Shown: piece after piece, positions 37,144 through 46,381 of the stretch
Layout: each line of letters begins with the position of its first letter
How positions within the stretch are numbered: position 1 is the stretch's first letter
DNA from: Geitlerinema sp. BBD 1991-9
GTDB taxonomy: Bacteria; Cyanobacteriota; Cyanobacteriia; Cyanobacteriales; Geitlerinemataceae
Reading direction: 5' to 3'
Length of the DNA: 64,000 nt
Assembly (NCBI GenBank): GCA_001657325.1
Contig: LWRO01000002.1
Coordinates: forward strand, 34,268-98,267
Made by a program: the position numbers and the translations under genes
Notes under the pieces: generated by a model
What the model saw: only the letters and a program-made list of their open reading frames with translations
What the model was told of the DNA's origin: nothing
Database searches by the model: none

Positions 37144-37287
37144 CCGTTGTCATTCACCCGTCAGCGGTGAGTACGATCTCGGATATGCGACGATCGAGAA
37201 TGGGGTTGAAATCGTATCGGGAGGTTCGTACTGTCACGCACTCGAGGCGTTTCTGCTTTGCTTGCCTTCGATCGTCTCACCATCACC

Positions 37288-38469
37288 TTACCGCCGAATT
37301 CCTACAGGTGTGAAGAGGAGGAACCCTGCAAAGATAGTCAGGATAGCAGCAGCATAGAAGACGGACTCTAAACCGAACAGTTCTAAAACAACGCCCAGGA
37401 TAACGGGGGAAGCAAACTGTCCGAGGAAACTCACACCCGTTCCGATGGCCAGAACGCTCGATTTCAACTCGAAAGGGGCGATATTCGCGAGGGCGTTGTA
37501 GAGGTTCGGCAAAACTAAGCCAAAACCCAAACCAAAGATAGCAGCAGCGACGAGCATTCCCCAAAACGCTTCAACGAAAGGAATCGGGGCTAACGTGGCG
37601 GCCATTAAGCCGAATCCTAACGCAGTCGATCGATCGAGACCGATGGTTTTCGCAAGGGGTTTAGCGCCGAAAGCAGCAATAGCAGCAGCGCCGATCGCTC
37701 GGGAAGCCAAAACCAAACCGTTCAGACTCGGACTCAATCCTAACGCTCGATCGAGATAAATCGGTGCGTAAATCACCACAGCGTACATGGCGACTGAAGA
37801 CAACCCCATCGTCAGTAGCAAGCGCATCGTCGTCAGATTGGCAAGCACTTGTTTCAACTGGCCGCGCAGACTTACCGAACGGGTTGGCTTTACCGCCATT
37901 GGGTGCGTTCCGAACGCATAAATTCCCAAGAACGCCAGCGGTAACGCCACACCGTTGAGGTAAAAGGCGTATTGCCAATGTTGATTCCCCACCACTCCTC
38001 CTAAGAGGGGGTAAATAATGCCTGTAATCGTCAACACAGCTGTCGCAAAACCGAGAATACGGGTGCGAGCCTCTCCTTCGTACATCCGTCCCATTACCCC
38101 CAGACAGGACGCCGCCAAACCACCACAAGCGACACCGAGCAATCCCCGCACGACGAGCAACGACTCAAACCCCGGCATCCAAGCCCCGACAACGCCGAAG
38201 ATACCGTAGAAAACGAGAGAGGGAACGAGAACTCGGGACGGGCCGATTTTGTCAGCGAGCAATCCCAAGGGAGGACTGAAGAGTGCCAGTGTCAGACAGT
38301 GAAAGCTTCCTAGCACGCCACCCAGCGCGAGATCGATGTCCAGTTGCGTCATCACATCTGGGAGAACGGGGGCGATGACCCCACCTCCCATCGTCGTGAG
38401 AGATCCCGCCACCAAAACCACGGGCAACCGAAACCACTCTGGGCTTAACTTTGCGAGCATAAGCGCCAT
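37288..38469 (-). CDS. Major facilitator superfamily transporter
   Basis: A 393-residue protein with 12 predicted transmembrane helices. The loop between helices 2 and 3 has the MFS motif LGLLADKIGPSRVL near residues 70-85. Overall size and layout fit a DHA1-type drug/metabolite exporter, but the substrate is not evident. The start ATG at 38469 leads straight into helix 1. It is divergent from the Rieske oxygenase gene, with a palindromic operator-like site in the 104-base gap, so the two could be coregulated. Confidence 0.9.
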   Translation of the reverse strand: MALMLAKLSPEWFRLPVVLVAGSLTTMGGGVIAPVLPDVMTQLDIDLALGGVLGSFHCLTLALFSPPLGLLADKIGPSRVLVPSLVFYGIFGVVGAWMPGFESLLVVRGLLGVACGGLAASCLGVMGRMYEGEARTRILGFATAVLTITGIIYPLLGGVVGNQHWQYAFYLNGVALPLAFLGIYAFGTHPMAVKPTRSVSLRGQLKQVLANLTTMRLLLTMGLSSVAMYAVVIYAPIYLDRALGLSPSLNGLVLASRAIGAAAIAAFGAKPLAKTIGLDRSTALGFGLMAATLAPIPFVEAFWGMLVAAAIFGLGFGLVLPNLYNALANIAPFELKSSVLAIGTGVSFLGQFASPVILGVVLELFGLESVFYAAAILTIFAGFLLFTPVGIRR

Positions 38470-38497
38470 TTCCGATTTGAAAACTTCTGGAACTCAA

Positions 38498-38513
38498 GTA
38501 TGATGACATACTC
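38498..38513. promoter_or_regulatory. Operator-like dyad between divergent MFS and Rieske genes
   Basis: AGTATG (38498-38503) and CATACT (38508-38513) form a perfect inverted repeat with a 4-base spacer. A TATGAT at 38524-38529 could be the -10 of the Rieske gene, putting the dyad over its -35 region. Confidence 0.45.
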
Positions 38514-38573
38514 GATCGCTCTGGTATGATTGCCAGCGTGGTGTCTGCGTCCCACCTCAAGGAGGAGTCACGG

Positions 38574-39656
38574 ATGAAACTGGCGACGACCTTAAGCGGT
38601 CAAACGGTGCAAAACCGGGTGCGCGAAGTCGGAATTAATCCCAACCATTGGTATCCCATCGGTTGGTCGAAATACTTTAAAACGGGTCAGGTGCAAGCCG
38701 TTACGGTATGGCAGCAGCCGATGGCTGTTTTCCGAGACGACTCCGGACAACTTTACGCCCTCGACGATGCTTGTCCTCACAAAGGGGTCGAACTGCACAA
38801 GGGTAAGGTGTCCGGTCGTCACCTGCTGTGTCCCTATCACGGTTGGGAATTCGATGGGAACGGCGAGTGCGTCAACATTCCCTATTTTCCGCCCAATAGC
38901 AAACTTCCCTGTGCGACAGCGCGGAGTTATCCGGTTCGCGAACAGTACGGCATTGCTTGGGTATTTCCCGGCGATCCCGATCTCGCCCATCGTTGTAATC
39001 CGCCAGACGTGCCAGAGTACGGCGACGACGAGTGGTTGATGGTTCCGATTACGGGACACTTTCAAGCGCATTTCTCGATCGCGAACGAAAATGCTATGGA
39101 CGTGTTCCACGGCTTTCTTCACGAAGACCTGCAAGGCTGGTTCGATCCGGTTTTACTCGATCTCAAGCAGGACGACTCGTCGGTTTGTGCCAGTTATCGC
39201 GTGTCCTATAAGGGGCAGATGGCGAAGTTTTTGGGATTGACAGACAGCGCGAACGAAGTGACAACTCGAACGATTTCCGTGCGCTATCGTTATCCTCACT
39301 ATTACAGCACGCTCGAAGGGGTTTCGTCGATTCACTTGATGCGTCTTCCGGTGGGACCTTCGGAAACTCGATCGTTTGCTCTGTTCTTTTTAAAAGTCCG
39401 TCTTCCCGATTGGATTCTCACAACGGTGAAAACACCGTTGGCGTTGTTTATCGAAAAGGTTTTGTTTCAACGTTTCCTCAACCAAGATATCGGTATGATG
39501 GAAAGCGAACAACGCAACTATTCGGCCAACCCGCAACGGCGCTACGTGGAGGTCAACCCCGCCATTATCGCCCTGCAACGGACGATCGTGCGGCAGTACG
39601 ATCGATTTCTGGATGGCTCGGAACAAGAGGCGAACGGCAAACACGGTGCGGGCTAG
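38574..39656 (+). CDS. Rieske non-haem iron oxygenase, alpha subunit type
   Basis: About 360 residues. The frame opens at 38526, but the ATG at 38574 has an ideal AAGGAGG about ten bases upstream. The N-terminal Rieske domain has CPHKGVELHKG near residue 66 and CPYHGW about 20 residues later, ligating the [2Fe-2S]. The catalytic domain has ENAMDVFHGFLHEDL near residue 180, with the mononuclear-iron His and acidic ligands. It belongs to the cyanobacterial/plastid group related to pheophorbide a oxygenase and Tic55. It would hydroxylate or desaturate an organic substrate using O2 and an electron donor encoded elsewhere. The AOS-like and GNAT genes follow on the same strand after 238 bases. Confidence 0.9.
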   Translation: MKLATTLSGQTVQNRVREVGINPNHWYPIGWSKYFKTGQVQAVTVWQQPMAVFRDDSGQLYALDDACPHKGVELHKGKVSGRHLLCPYHGWEFDGNGECVNIPYFPPNSKLPCATARSYPVREQYGIAWVFPGDPDLAHRCNPPDVPEYGDDEWLMVPITGHFQAHFSIANENAMDVFHGFLHEDLQGWFDPVLLDLKQDDSSVCASYRVSYKGQMAKFLGLTDSANEVTTRTISVRYRYPHYYSTLEGVSSIHLMRLPVGPSETRSFALFFLKVRLPDWILTTVKTPLALFIEKVLFQRFLNQDIGMMESEQRNYSANPQRRYVEVNPAIIALQRTIVRQYDRFLDGSEQEANGKHGAG

Positions 39657-39894
39657 GACGTACATCGATACTCGCTTTCGATCGCGCGTAGGATTCTCGT
39701 TCCTGCTGTCGTTAACGGGTTCGATGGATGCAAACTTTACATTCTAACGGTCAGACCGATCTGGAAATCGACTCAGCGTGACAGCCATCTTGCCTGTCAA
39801 CCTAGAGACCAGGTATCTTATCTAGGAAATTAAACTGAGATGTTGAAACTGCAGCCCATCAACTATCTAGACAAACGGTGAGGGGAGAAAACTA

Positions 39895-41181
39895 GTGCAA
39901 GTTATCCAAGAATATGTGCCAAAGGTACACGCACACGGGTTGTATCCCGATGAGTATATCTGTCATGGCAAGCGCGGGAATCTTGTTGACATTGAAGAGC
40001 CAGTCAGCGGACGGCGGTTGACGGTTTTAACCTTTTGCACGAACGACGTACTCGGCTTAGTTCAAAACCCCAAGGTCAAGCAAGCAGCGATCGATGCCAT
40101 CGAGCAGTACGGAACCTCCAACAGCTCTTGTGAGGCGTTGAGCGGTCGTATCGATCTACACCGCCAGCTCGAACGGGAAATTTCAGAGTTCAAACACTTG
40201 CCCCACACGCACCTGTTTTTGAATGCGTGGATGGCGTTGCAAGCGTTGATGGATGCGTTCTGTCACCTCGCGATTGCGGTTCCCGGTTTTCGACACACGC
40301 GGGAAACCTTGGTTCTCAGCGACGTTCTCAATCACGGTTGTATTATTTCTGCCATTGCGAACGCAAATAACCGCTCGGGGAAAGTTTTCAGTCACAGCCC
40401 CAACGTGCGCGTGAAAGCTTACCGTCACAACGATGCGAACGACTTAGCGCGGAAGCTGCGGCGCTATGCCAAGCCAGACGATCGCATCATGCTAATTTCC
40501 GATGCAGTGTTTTCGATGGACGGCGACCTCGCACCGCTACCGGAGTATCTCGACGTGATGGAAAATTACCCCGGTAGCGTGGTGGTGATGGACGAAGCTC
40601 ATGCGAGTGGCGCGATCGGCGAGACGGGACGTGGGATTTACGAGTATTACGGTATTTATCCCCAGGACGTTATCGATCGAGGGATGGTACCTGTCATTAT
40701 GACGACGTTCTCGAAATTTGCAGCCTCGGCTGGGGCCGCTTTGAGCAGTCCGAGTCCGGAACTCAACGACCTGCTGACGGTATCTCCGACGTCGATCGGG
40801 ACGATTTCACTACCCGCTCCGACGACGGCGGCGGCCCTAGAAAGTCTTCGCCAAGTGCGGCAAAATCCGATGTTGGTGCAGACGCTGCAAGCCAACACGC
40901 GGTATTTGCGCTCGCGCCTCGTCGAACACGAGTTCGAGCCGATCGGAGAAACCAACGTGATTCCGGTCATTTTACCGCCCGATATCAATCCCAAATACTT
41001 TGCCCGTCACATGATGGACTGTCACGGCATTTGGGTTTCCCCGATTTGGTTTATCGCGAAACCTCGTCTGCGGATTACCGCCAACGCTCTTCATACGAAA
41101 GAAGAGATGGATCGCTTAGTCGAAGCGATGGTGGAAACTCGCGAGGCGATGTTATCTTCGACGGCAACGGTGAGCGCGTAG
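39895..41181 (+). CDS. Alpha-oxoamine synthase-like PLP enzyme (BioF/KBL/SPT family)
   Basis: A 428-residue enzyme from a GTG start with GAGGGGAG just upstream. Family members condense an amino acid with an acyl-thioester and release CO2. The PLP core is intact: DAVFSMDGDLAPLPE, DEAHASGAIGETGRG and the Schiff-base lysine K274 in TTFSKFAASAGAAL; the C-terminus ends with the typical RLRITANALHTKEEMD. However, the glycine/arginine loop seen as GGTR or ASVR in known members reads SNSSCEALSG here, so substrate preference may differ. It is coupled to the GNAT gene with a six-base gap. Serine palmitoyltransferase, KBL or a secondary-metabolite role are all possible. Confidence 0.87.
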   Translation: MQVIQEYVPKVHAHGLYPDEYICHGKRGNLVDIEEPVSGRRLTVLTFCTNDVLGLVQNPKVKQAAIDAIEQYGTSNSSCEALSGRIDLHRQLEREISEFKHLPHTHLFLNAWMALQALMDAFCHLAIAVPGFRHTRETLVLSDVLNHGCIISAIANANNRSGKVFSHSPNVRVKAYRHNDANDLARKLRRYAKPDDRIMLISDAVFSMDGDLAPLPEYLDVMENYPGSVVVMDEAHASGAIGETGRGIYEYYGIYPQDVIDRGMVPVIMTTFSKFAASAGAALSSPSPELNDLLTVSPTSIGTISLPAPTTAAALESLRQVRQNPMLVQTLQANTRYLRSRLVEHEFEPIGETNVIPVILPPDINPKYFARHMMDCHGIWVSPIWFIAKPRLRITANALHTKEEMDRLVEAMVETREAMLSSTATVSA

Positions 41182-41187
41182 GATCTC

Positions 41188-42321
41188 ATGGGACGAGTCA
41201 CGATCCGGCCGGTCACGACGGAGATCGATCGAGAGCGGTTTCTCGACGTGCCTCGCGTGGTGTATGTCGGCGATCGAAATTGGGTCGAACCGATTCGATC
41301 GTCGATTTCCACACAACTCTGGCCGTCTGGGGACAATCCGTTTCTGGAGTACGGGGAATTTCAGGCGTTTGTGGCAACAGACGAGGCCGGTCGATCGACC
41401 GGCCGGATCGTGGCGGCGGTTAACCGCCGTTTGAACGAACGGGACGGCCGGTCGATCGGACTGTTCGGCTATTTCGAGTGTATCGACGACGCTGAGGTCG
41501 GTCGGGCGTTATTGGAAACAGCGTTATCTTGGTTGCGCGATCGAGGGATGACGCTGGCCAGAGGCCCGATAGATCTTTCAACCCACAACAGTTGTCTGTT
41601 TTTGGTAGACGGTTTCGATTCGCAGCCGGCGATCATGATGCCCTACAATCCCCCTCACTATCCGAAGTTGATGGAACGGGAGGGATGGACGCAGGCGAAA
41701 GACGCTTACGCTTACGACTTTCCGATGGAACCCCTTTCAAATAAGTTTGAAAAAGCGTATCGGGTGGCGTTGAAGGCGGGAGTGACGTTCCGTTCGGTCA
41801 ATTTGAAGGGAGATGCGTTCGATCGAGACGTTCGCAATATTTATCAGCTCTTTACGCAAGCGTTTTCCAATAACTGGAGTTCGTCTCCCCGTAGCGAGGA
41901 AGAATTTTTTGAGGAAGCCCAACAACTCAAAACACTCGTCGATCCGGCAATCTTTCCCATTGCGGAATACGAGGGGAAAATGGTGGGCTTTTTTATGGGC
42001 TTGCCCGACTACAATATCGCCTTAAAACACGTCAATGGAACGTTGAATATTTGGGGGGTTTTGAAGTTTTTGTGGTATCGTCGGACGATCGATCGAGCGC
42101 GGATGATTACGCTCTGTGCGCTGCCCGAGTTTCGCCGCAAGATGGTGCCTTTGGCATTGGTGTATTTGACGATGAAGGGAGGACAACAAAGGGGCTACAA
42201 ACGGGCGGAGTTGTCTTGGATTTGGGAAGATAATTATCCCTCTCGAAAAATCACGGAAGCGTCAGGCGGTACGATCTTTAAAACCTATCGAGTTTACGAG
42301 AAGGAATTACAATTGTGTTGA
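41188..42321 (+). CDS. GNAT-fold N-acyltransferase, YghO-like
   Basis: A 377-residue protein resembling YghO-type proteins of the GNAT superfamily. The C-terminal half contains the acyl-CoA-binding style sequence PEFRRKMVPLALVYLTMKGG near residue 315-335 and ends in ELSWIWEDNYPSRKI. The N-terminal half has DPVVYVGDRNWV-like and RGPIDLSTHNSC segments typical of this family. It starts six bases after the AOS-like stop and its AGGA ribosome-binding site overlaps that stop codon, implying translational coupling. It may N-acylate the amine made by the AOS-like enzyme, as the GNAT-fold bacterial ceramide synthase does for sphinganine; this is inference. Confidence 0.85.
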   Translation: MGRVTIRPVTTEIDRERFLDVPRVVYVGDRNWVEPIRSSISTQLWPSGDNPFLEYGEFQAFVATDEAGRSTGRIVAAVNRRLNERDGRSIGLFGYFECIDDAEVGRALLETALSWLRDRGMTLARGPIDLSTHNSCLFLVDGFDSQPAIMMPYNPPHYPKLMEREGWTQAKDAYAYDFPMEPLSNKFEKAYRVALKAGVTFRSVNLKGDAFDRDVRNIYQLFTQAFSNNWSSSPRSEEEFFEEAQQLKTLVDPAIFPIAEYEGKMVGFFMGLPDYNIALKHVNGTLNIWGVLKFLWYRRTIDRARMITLCALPEFRRKMVPLALVYLTMKGGQQRGYKRAELSWIWEDNYPSRKITEASGGTIFKTYRVYEKELQLC

Positions 42322-42713
42322 TGGGTTTTATCCGCATCGACTAAATTGCCAGCTAAACTCACCTCGATCGCGGAGGCTCGATTTTGACTCGAGACGCTCC
42401 GGTTCATCTGCCATTTAATCTGAGATAGACTTGCGCTTCGATCGAGGTAATATCGGACTTACAAAATGGAAATTCTGACGAAGCTGCGGTGTCTTTTAAA
42501 GTAACAAAAGATGGGTTAGAGAAAACATTAAAAAACAGAAAAAGGGTACATCTCAATTTTTCTAAAACATGAGGTGTAGGGTGTGTTAGCGGGCTATAAA
42601 ATTCGGCTGAAGTCGAGACGAGTTAGAGGTTCGCGTAACGCACCGAAAACGATTTTTACAATCTTGAGATACAGCCACATTAAAATCTATATGACTTCAG
42701 CAGATCGCTATCT
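42322..42713. other. 392-bp gap holding nested repeats before fmt
   Basis: No gene is seen. The part 42544-42676 has ends related to the 17,051 MITE, with a GGTGTGTTAGC...GTAACGCACC element inside. The fmt promoter must lie in or downstream of it. Confidence 0.6.
42544..42676. repeat. Composite MITE-like element
   Basis: The left end GGGTACATCTCAA (42544-42556) matches the left end of the intact MITE at 17051, and TTGAGATACAGCC (42664-42676) is a diverged right end. Between them is an inverted pair around GTAGGGTGTGTTAGCG and CGCGTAACGCACC, the same type as at 59036-59100. It looks like one element inserted into another. Confidence 0.6.
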
Positions 42714-43715
42714 ATGAAAATTATCTTCTTCGGCACGCCTCAATTTGCCGTTCCGACGTTGCAACGACTGATCGATCGATCGGAATTCGATATTTTGGCC
42801 GTCGTCACACAACCGGATAAGCGGCGAGGACGTGACAAATATCCAAGTCCATCTCCCGTGAAAGAGGTGGCAGTCAACAGCCAGATTCCCGTCTGGCAAC
42901 CCCGACGAGTCAAAAAAGATGCGGAAACCCTGGAAAAACTGAGCGCATCTGAAGCGGATGCGTTTGTCGTCGTCGCTTACGGTCAGCTTTTATCGACAGA
43001 AATCCTGCAAATGCCTCGTTTGGGATGTCTGAACGGCCACGGTTCGCTTTTACCGGAGTATCGCGGTGCTGCGCCGATTCAATGGTGTTTGTACGATGGC
43101 AAAACACGCACGGGGATGACTTCGATGTTTATGGACGAAGGGATGGATACCGGGGCGATGTTGCTGAAATCTGAAGTTGAAATCGGGCTACTCGAAAATG
43201 CTTGGGAACTCGCGGCACGACTGTCCGAACAATGTGCCGATTTGCTCGTCGAAACGCTGTTGAGACTCGATCGAGGTGACATTGAAGCAATTCTTCAAGA
43301 CAACGATGCGGCCACCTATGCCTCACTCATTCACAAGGAAGACTACCATCTCGACTGGCAGCGCCGTTCGATCGAGCTTCACAATCAAATTCGCGGGTTT
43401 TATCCCAACTGCACGGCGCACTTTCGCGACAAATCTATCAAAATTAAAGCGACTGCCCCCCTCGGTGATACCTATTGGGCGCAACTTCCCGAGGAATTCG
43501 CTCAGTTAAAGACGGAGTGGGAGGATATTGCGGGAAAATCCGGCGCTCCGGGTGAAGTCGTTCATATTGCCAAGCACCTCGGGCCGATCGTCGAGACGGG
43601 AGAGGGCAAACTCTTGTTGAGAGAGGTACAGATCTCCGGCAAAAAAACTCAGTGCGGCTGGGATTTCGCGAACGGAACGCGCTTAGAAGTCGGAGAACGC
43701 CTGAGCGACGGTTAG
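42714..43715 (+). CDS. fmt: Methionyl-tRNA formyltransferase
   Basis: A 333-residue enzyme formylating Met-tRNA(fMet) with 10-formyl-tetrahydrofolate. The N-terminus [16 protein letters not shown] is typical. The active-site loop [21 protein letters not shown] near residues 104-124 keeps the catalytic Asn and His (with Gly-His-Gly in place of the usual Val-His-Ala-Ser), and the catalytic Asp lies in [10 protein letters not shown] near 140. The C-terminal tRNA-binding OB-like domain (about 205-333) is complete. It is followed by the SIMPL gene 91 bases downstream on the same strand. Confidence 0.96.
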   Translation: MKIIFFGTPQFAVPTLQRLIDRSEFDILAVVTQPDKRRGRDKYPSPSPVKEVAVNSQIPVWQPRRVKKDAETLEKLSASEADAFVVVAYGQLLSTEILQMPRLGCLNGHGSLLPEYRGAAPIQWCLYDGKTRTGMTSMFMDEGMDTGAMLLKSEVEIGLLENAWELAARLSEQCADLLVETLLRLDRGDIEAILQDNDAATYASLIHKEDYHLDWQRRSIELHNQIRGFYPNCTAHFRDKSIKIKATAPLGDTYWAQLPEEFAQLKTEWEDIAGKSGAPGEVVHIAKHLGPIVETGEGKLLLREVQISGKKTQCGWDFANGTRLEVGERLSDG

Positions 43716-43806
43716 GGTCACCTCAAATTCTGGCATCGTCACGCCAATTTTTCTCGCTCGATCGTCCAAAATCGTAGATTGTAAACCGTAGATCGTAAAA
43801 ATTGCC

Positions 43807-44511
43807 ATGAATTGGTTTGTGAGTCCTCTCGCCGCCCTCATGCTGGCAACTGGAACCGTTTCGATGGTGACGAGCGCTCCCGTCGCAGCCCAGGAACAGC
43901 GCTCGAACACGCTTACAGTAACCGGACAGGGAATTGTTTCGGTTCCCGCCACGATCGCCCAAGTCAATTTAGGGGTCGAAGTCCGCGGGCGAACCGCCGA
44001 AGAAGTTCAAGCTGAAGTGCGAGCTCGATCGAATGCCGTCGTCCAACTCCTTCGATCGAGCAATGTCGAACAGCTTAAAACGACAGGTGTTCGCCTCCAT
44101 CCCGTCTACTCGCGTCAGGGTAACGTCACCCGCATTACGGGCTATTCTGCCACCAATACCGTGAGCTTCCGCGTAACGACCGATCGAGCGGGAGCAATTC
44201 TCGATGCGGCGGTTGAATCTGGTGCGACGCGCATCGACGGATTGAGTTTTGTCGCGACGGACGAAACCATCGAGGCCGCTCGCCAACAGGCACTCCGAGA
44301 AGCCACCCTCGACGCCCAACGTCAAGCGGATGTCGTACTGGCTGCCCTGAATCTCTCGAGAAGATCGATCGTCAATATTTCAGTCAACGCGAGTATGCCT
44401 TCCCCCATGCCATTCGATCGGGGGTTTGTTGCGGCTGAAGCTGCCCCAAGTCCCATCGAAGGTGGAGAGCAACAAATTCGTGCCTCAGTGACATTAGAAA
44501 TTGGGTATTGA
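43807..44511 (+). CDS. SIMPL (DUF541) domain protein, exported
   Basis: A 234-residue protein with a clear signal peptide (residues 1-28, LAALMLATGTVSMVTSAPVAAQ) and a SIMPL domain (about 35-234) containing LTVTGQGIVSVPATIAQVNLGV and a C-terminal ASVTLEIGY strand. Members are periplasmic or membrane-associated and form oligomers with a role in envelope or oxidative stress in other bacteria; the role here is unknown. Upstream, 43769-43800 has degenerate ATCGTAG/ATTGTAA heptamers. The gene converges with hypD. Confidence 0.88.
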   Translation: MNWFVSPLAALMLATGTVSMVTSAPVAAQEQRSNTLTVTGQGIVSVPATIAQVNLGVEVRGRTAEEVQAEVRARSNAVVQLLRSSNVEQLKTTGVRLHPVYSRQGNVTRITGYSATNTVSFRVTTDRAGAILDAAVESGATRIDGLSFVATDETIEAARQQALREATLDAQRQADVVLAALNLSRRSIVNISVNASMPSPMPFDRGFVAAEAAPSPIEGGEQQIRASVTLEIGY

Positions 44512-44659
44512 CGGTGAGGAGACAAGGGGAGCGGAGAACGGTCAATTGGCGAGCTGACGTCATGAGTCCGAGCGACGATTCCCAACCCGGGATTGCCGGT
44601 TAAATGTCTTTCTAGTCCCCCTTGTCCGCTTTCTCCCAACGATTACGTTCTCCCAACGA

Positions 44660-45772
44660 TTAAACTGACGCAACCGCTTCCACTCCCCTACGCCAGCGAT
44701 AATAGGCGGCGCAAGCTCCCTCTGACGATACCATTGGCGCACCGAGGGGATGTTCGGGAGTGCAGCGAGTTCCAAACGCCGGACATTCGTGAGGCTTTTT
44801 CAACCCTTGTAAAATTTCACCGCTAATACATTCTGTTTCGTCGACAGCCGTCTCAGCATCGATATCGAAGCCAAACTTTCGATCGGCATCAAACGCTGCA
44901 TATTTCGATCGCAAACCCAAACCGCTTTGAGAAATTTCTCCCAAACCCCGCCAGCGACGAGGAATCACTTCAAAAACCTGAGACATTAAGTCTCGTGCGG
45001 TTTGATTTCCCATTCGCGAGACCGATCGAGCATACTGGTTTTCTAATTTCGACTCGCCATTTTCTAATTGCTGCAAACACAAATAAATCCCTTGCAAAAT
45101 GTCTACGGGTTCAAAACCCGTTACGACGATTGGGATTTGGTATTTCTCCACGATGGGTTCGTATTCCGTATAACCCATGACGGTACAAACGTGACCCGCT
45201 GCTAAAAATCCCTGAACGCGACATTGCGGAGCGGATAAAATCGCCTCCATGGCAGGAGGAACTAAAACGTGAGAAACCAGTAGTGAAAAATTCGTCAGAT
45301 TTTGTTGGGCGGCTTGATAAACCGACATCGCCGTAGCGGGAGCGGTGGTTTCAAAGCCAACCGCAAAGAAAACGACTTCTCGCTCTCGATTGTTGCGGGC
45401 GATTTCTAAAGCATCGAGGGGGGAATAGACAATTTGCACCTGTCCTCCCGTTGCTTTGACGCTGAGGAGATCGGTTTGAGTCCCGGGAACCCGCAGCATA
45501 TCGCCAAAGGAACAGAGAATGGCGTTAGAATGGCGGGCGATCGAAATGGCTCGATCGATAATTTCAATTGGCGTGACGCACACCGGACAACCCGGCCCGT
45601 GAACCAGTGTGACGAGATCGGGCAGCATTCGATCGATACCGTATTTGACGATCGTGTGGGTTTGTCCGCCACAAATTTCCTCGATCGTCCAGGGTTGCGT
45701 CACCACCTCGGCAATGGCGTCGGCGTAATGTCGAGCGAGCTTCGGATCGCGATATTCGCTAACAAACTTCAT
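44660..45772 (-). CDS. hypD: Hydrogenase maturation protein HypD
   Basis: A 370-residue [4Fe-4S] protein that with HypC forms the scaffold on which the Fe(CN)2CO group of NiFe hydrogenase is built. The signatures are [11 protein letters not shown] near residue 32-42 with the active-site Cys, [10 protein letters not shown] near 66-75, and [10 protein letters not shown] near 155. C-terminal CPAFGTRC and SEGACAAYY provide the cluster cysteines. It is on the strand opposite the other hyp genes and diverges from hypA across about 260 bases, an arrangement suggesting a shared control region. Full length, no defect seen. Confidence 0.96.
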   Translation of the reverse strand: MKFVSEYRDPKLARHYADAIAEVVTQPWTIEEICGGQTHTIVKYGIDRMLPDLVTLVHGPGCPVCVTPIEIIDRAISIARHSNAILCSFGDMLRVPGTQTDLLSVKATGGQVQIVYSPLDALEIARNNREREVVFFAVGFETTAPATAMSVYQAAQQNLTNFSLLVSHVLVPPAMEAILSAPQCRVQGFLAAGHVCTVMGYTEYEPIVEKYQIPIVVTGFEPVDILQGIYLCLQQLENGESKLENQYARSVSRMGNQTARDLMSQVFEVIPRRWRGLGEISQSGLGLRSKYAAFDADRKFGFDIDAETAVDETECISGEILQGLKKPHECPAFGTRCTPEHPLGAPMVSSEGACAAYYRWRRGVEAVASV

Positions 45773-45844
45773 AGTCGTTGAGGTTGTAAATGCAGAGGAT
45801 CGATGCAGGTTGTCAATTGCATTACCGTTCGATCGAGCGCTTAC

Positions 45845-45872
45845 TTTGCTATTTCTTCTCTATTGTTATGAT
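45845..45872 (+). promoter_or_regulatory. Possible promoter for hypA
   Basis: TTTGCT (45845-45850) and TATGAT (45867-45872) are spaced by 16 bases in the hypD-hypA divergent gap. The resulting leader to hypA would be about 155 bases. This is a sequence-match guess only. Confidence 0.3.
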
Positions 45873-46035
45873 ACTCAACGGATTTGCAGCGAAACATATA
45901 GTTTTTATAAAATTTCTTACAAACCTGACGAGATGTTTTTATAGTTAAAGATGAGGCCAGGAGTACGCAACCCATTTGAGTGATGAGGTTGGGGTTAACT
46001 GAAATTCTGAATATCCCATTTTAGCTCAAATTCTC

Positions 46036-46377
46036 ATGCATGAAGTTGGTATCATGGAGCGCACCTTAGAAATTGCGCTCGATCGCGCCCAAAATAGTGG
46101 TGCATCGCAAATACATCACTTAAAAATGCGCGTAGGTGCTTTGTCTGGTGTCGTTCCCGAAGCCTTAAATTTTGCCTTTGACGTGGTAACAGAAGGGACG
46201 ATCGCCCAAAACGCGCAATTTGAAATCGAATCTGTCCCCGCACGATGTTACTGTTCTCAATGTCAGGCAGAATTTGAGCCAAAAGACATTATTTTTGAAT
46301 GTCCGACGTGTCACCGAGTGAGTGCGAACGTCATCAGCGGAAAAGAATTAGAACTGACATCTCTGGAGATCTCTTAA
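46036..46377 (+). CDS. hypA: Hydrogenase nickel insertion protein HypA
   Basis: A 113-residue metallochaperone delivering nickel to hydrogenase with HypB. The N-terminal MHEVGI carries the nickel ligand His2, and the zinc-binding loop is CYCSQC...CPTC near residues 73-95. The length is normal for the family. The ATG start gives the invariant Met-His. hypB begins four bases after the stop, so the two are translationally coupled. Together with the rest of the cluster it implies that this organism makes a NiFe hydrogenase, whose subunits are not in this window. Confidence 0.96.
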   Translation: MHEVGIMERTLEIALDRAQNSGASQIHHLKMRVGALSGVVPEALNFAFDVVTEGTIAQNAQFEIESVPARCYCSQCQAEFEPKDIIFECPTCHRVSANVISGKELELTSLEIS

Positions 46378-46381
46378 GACT

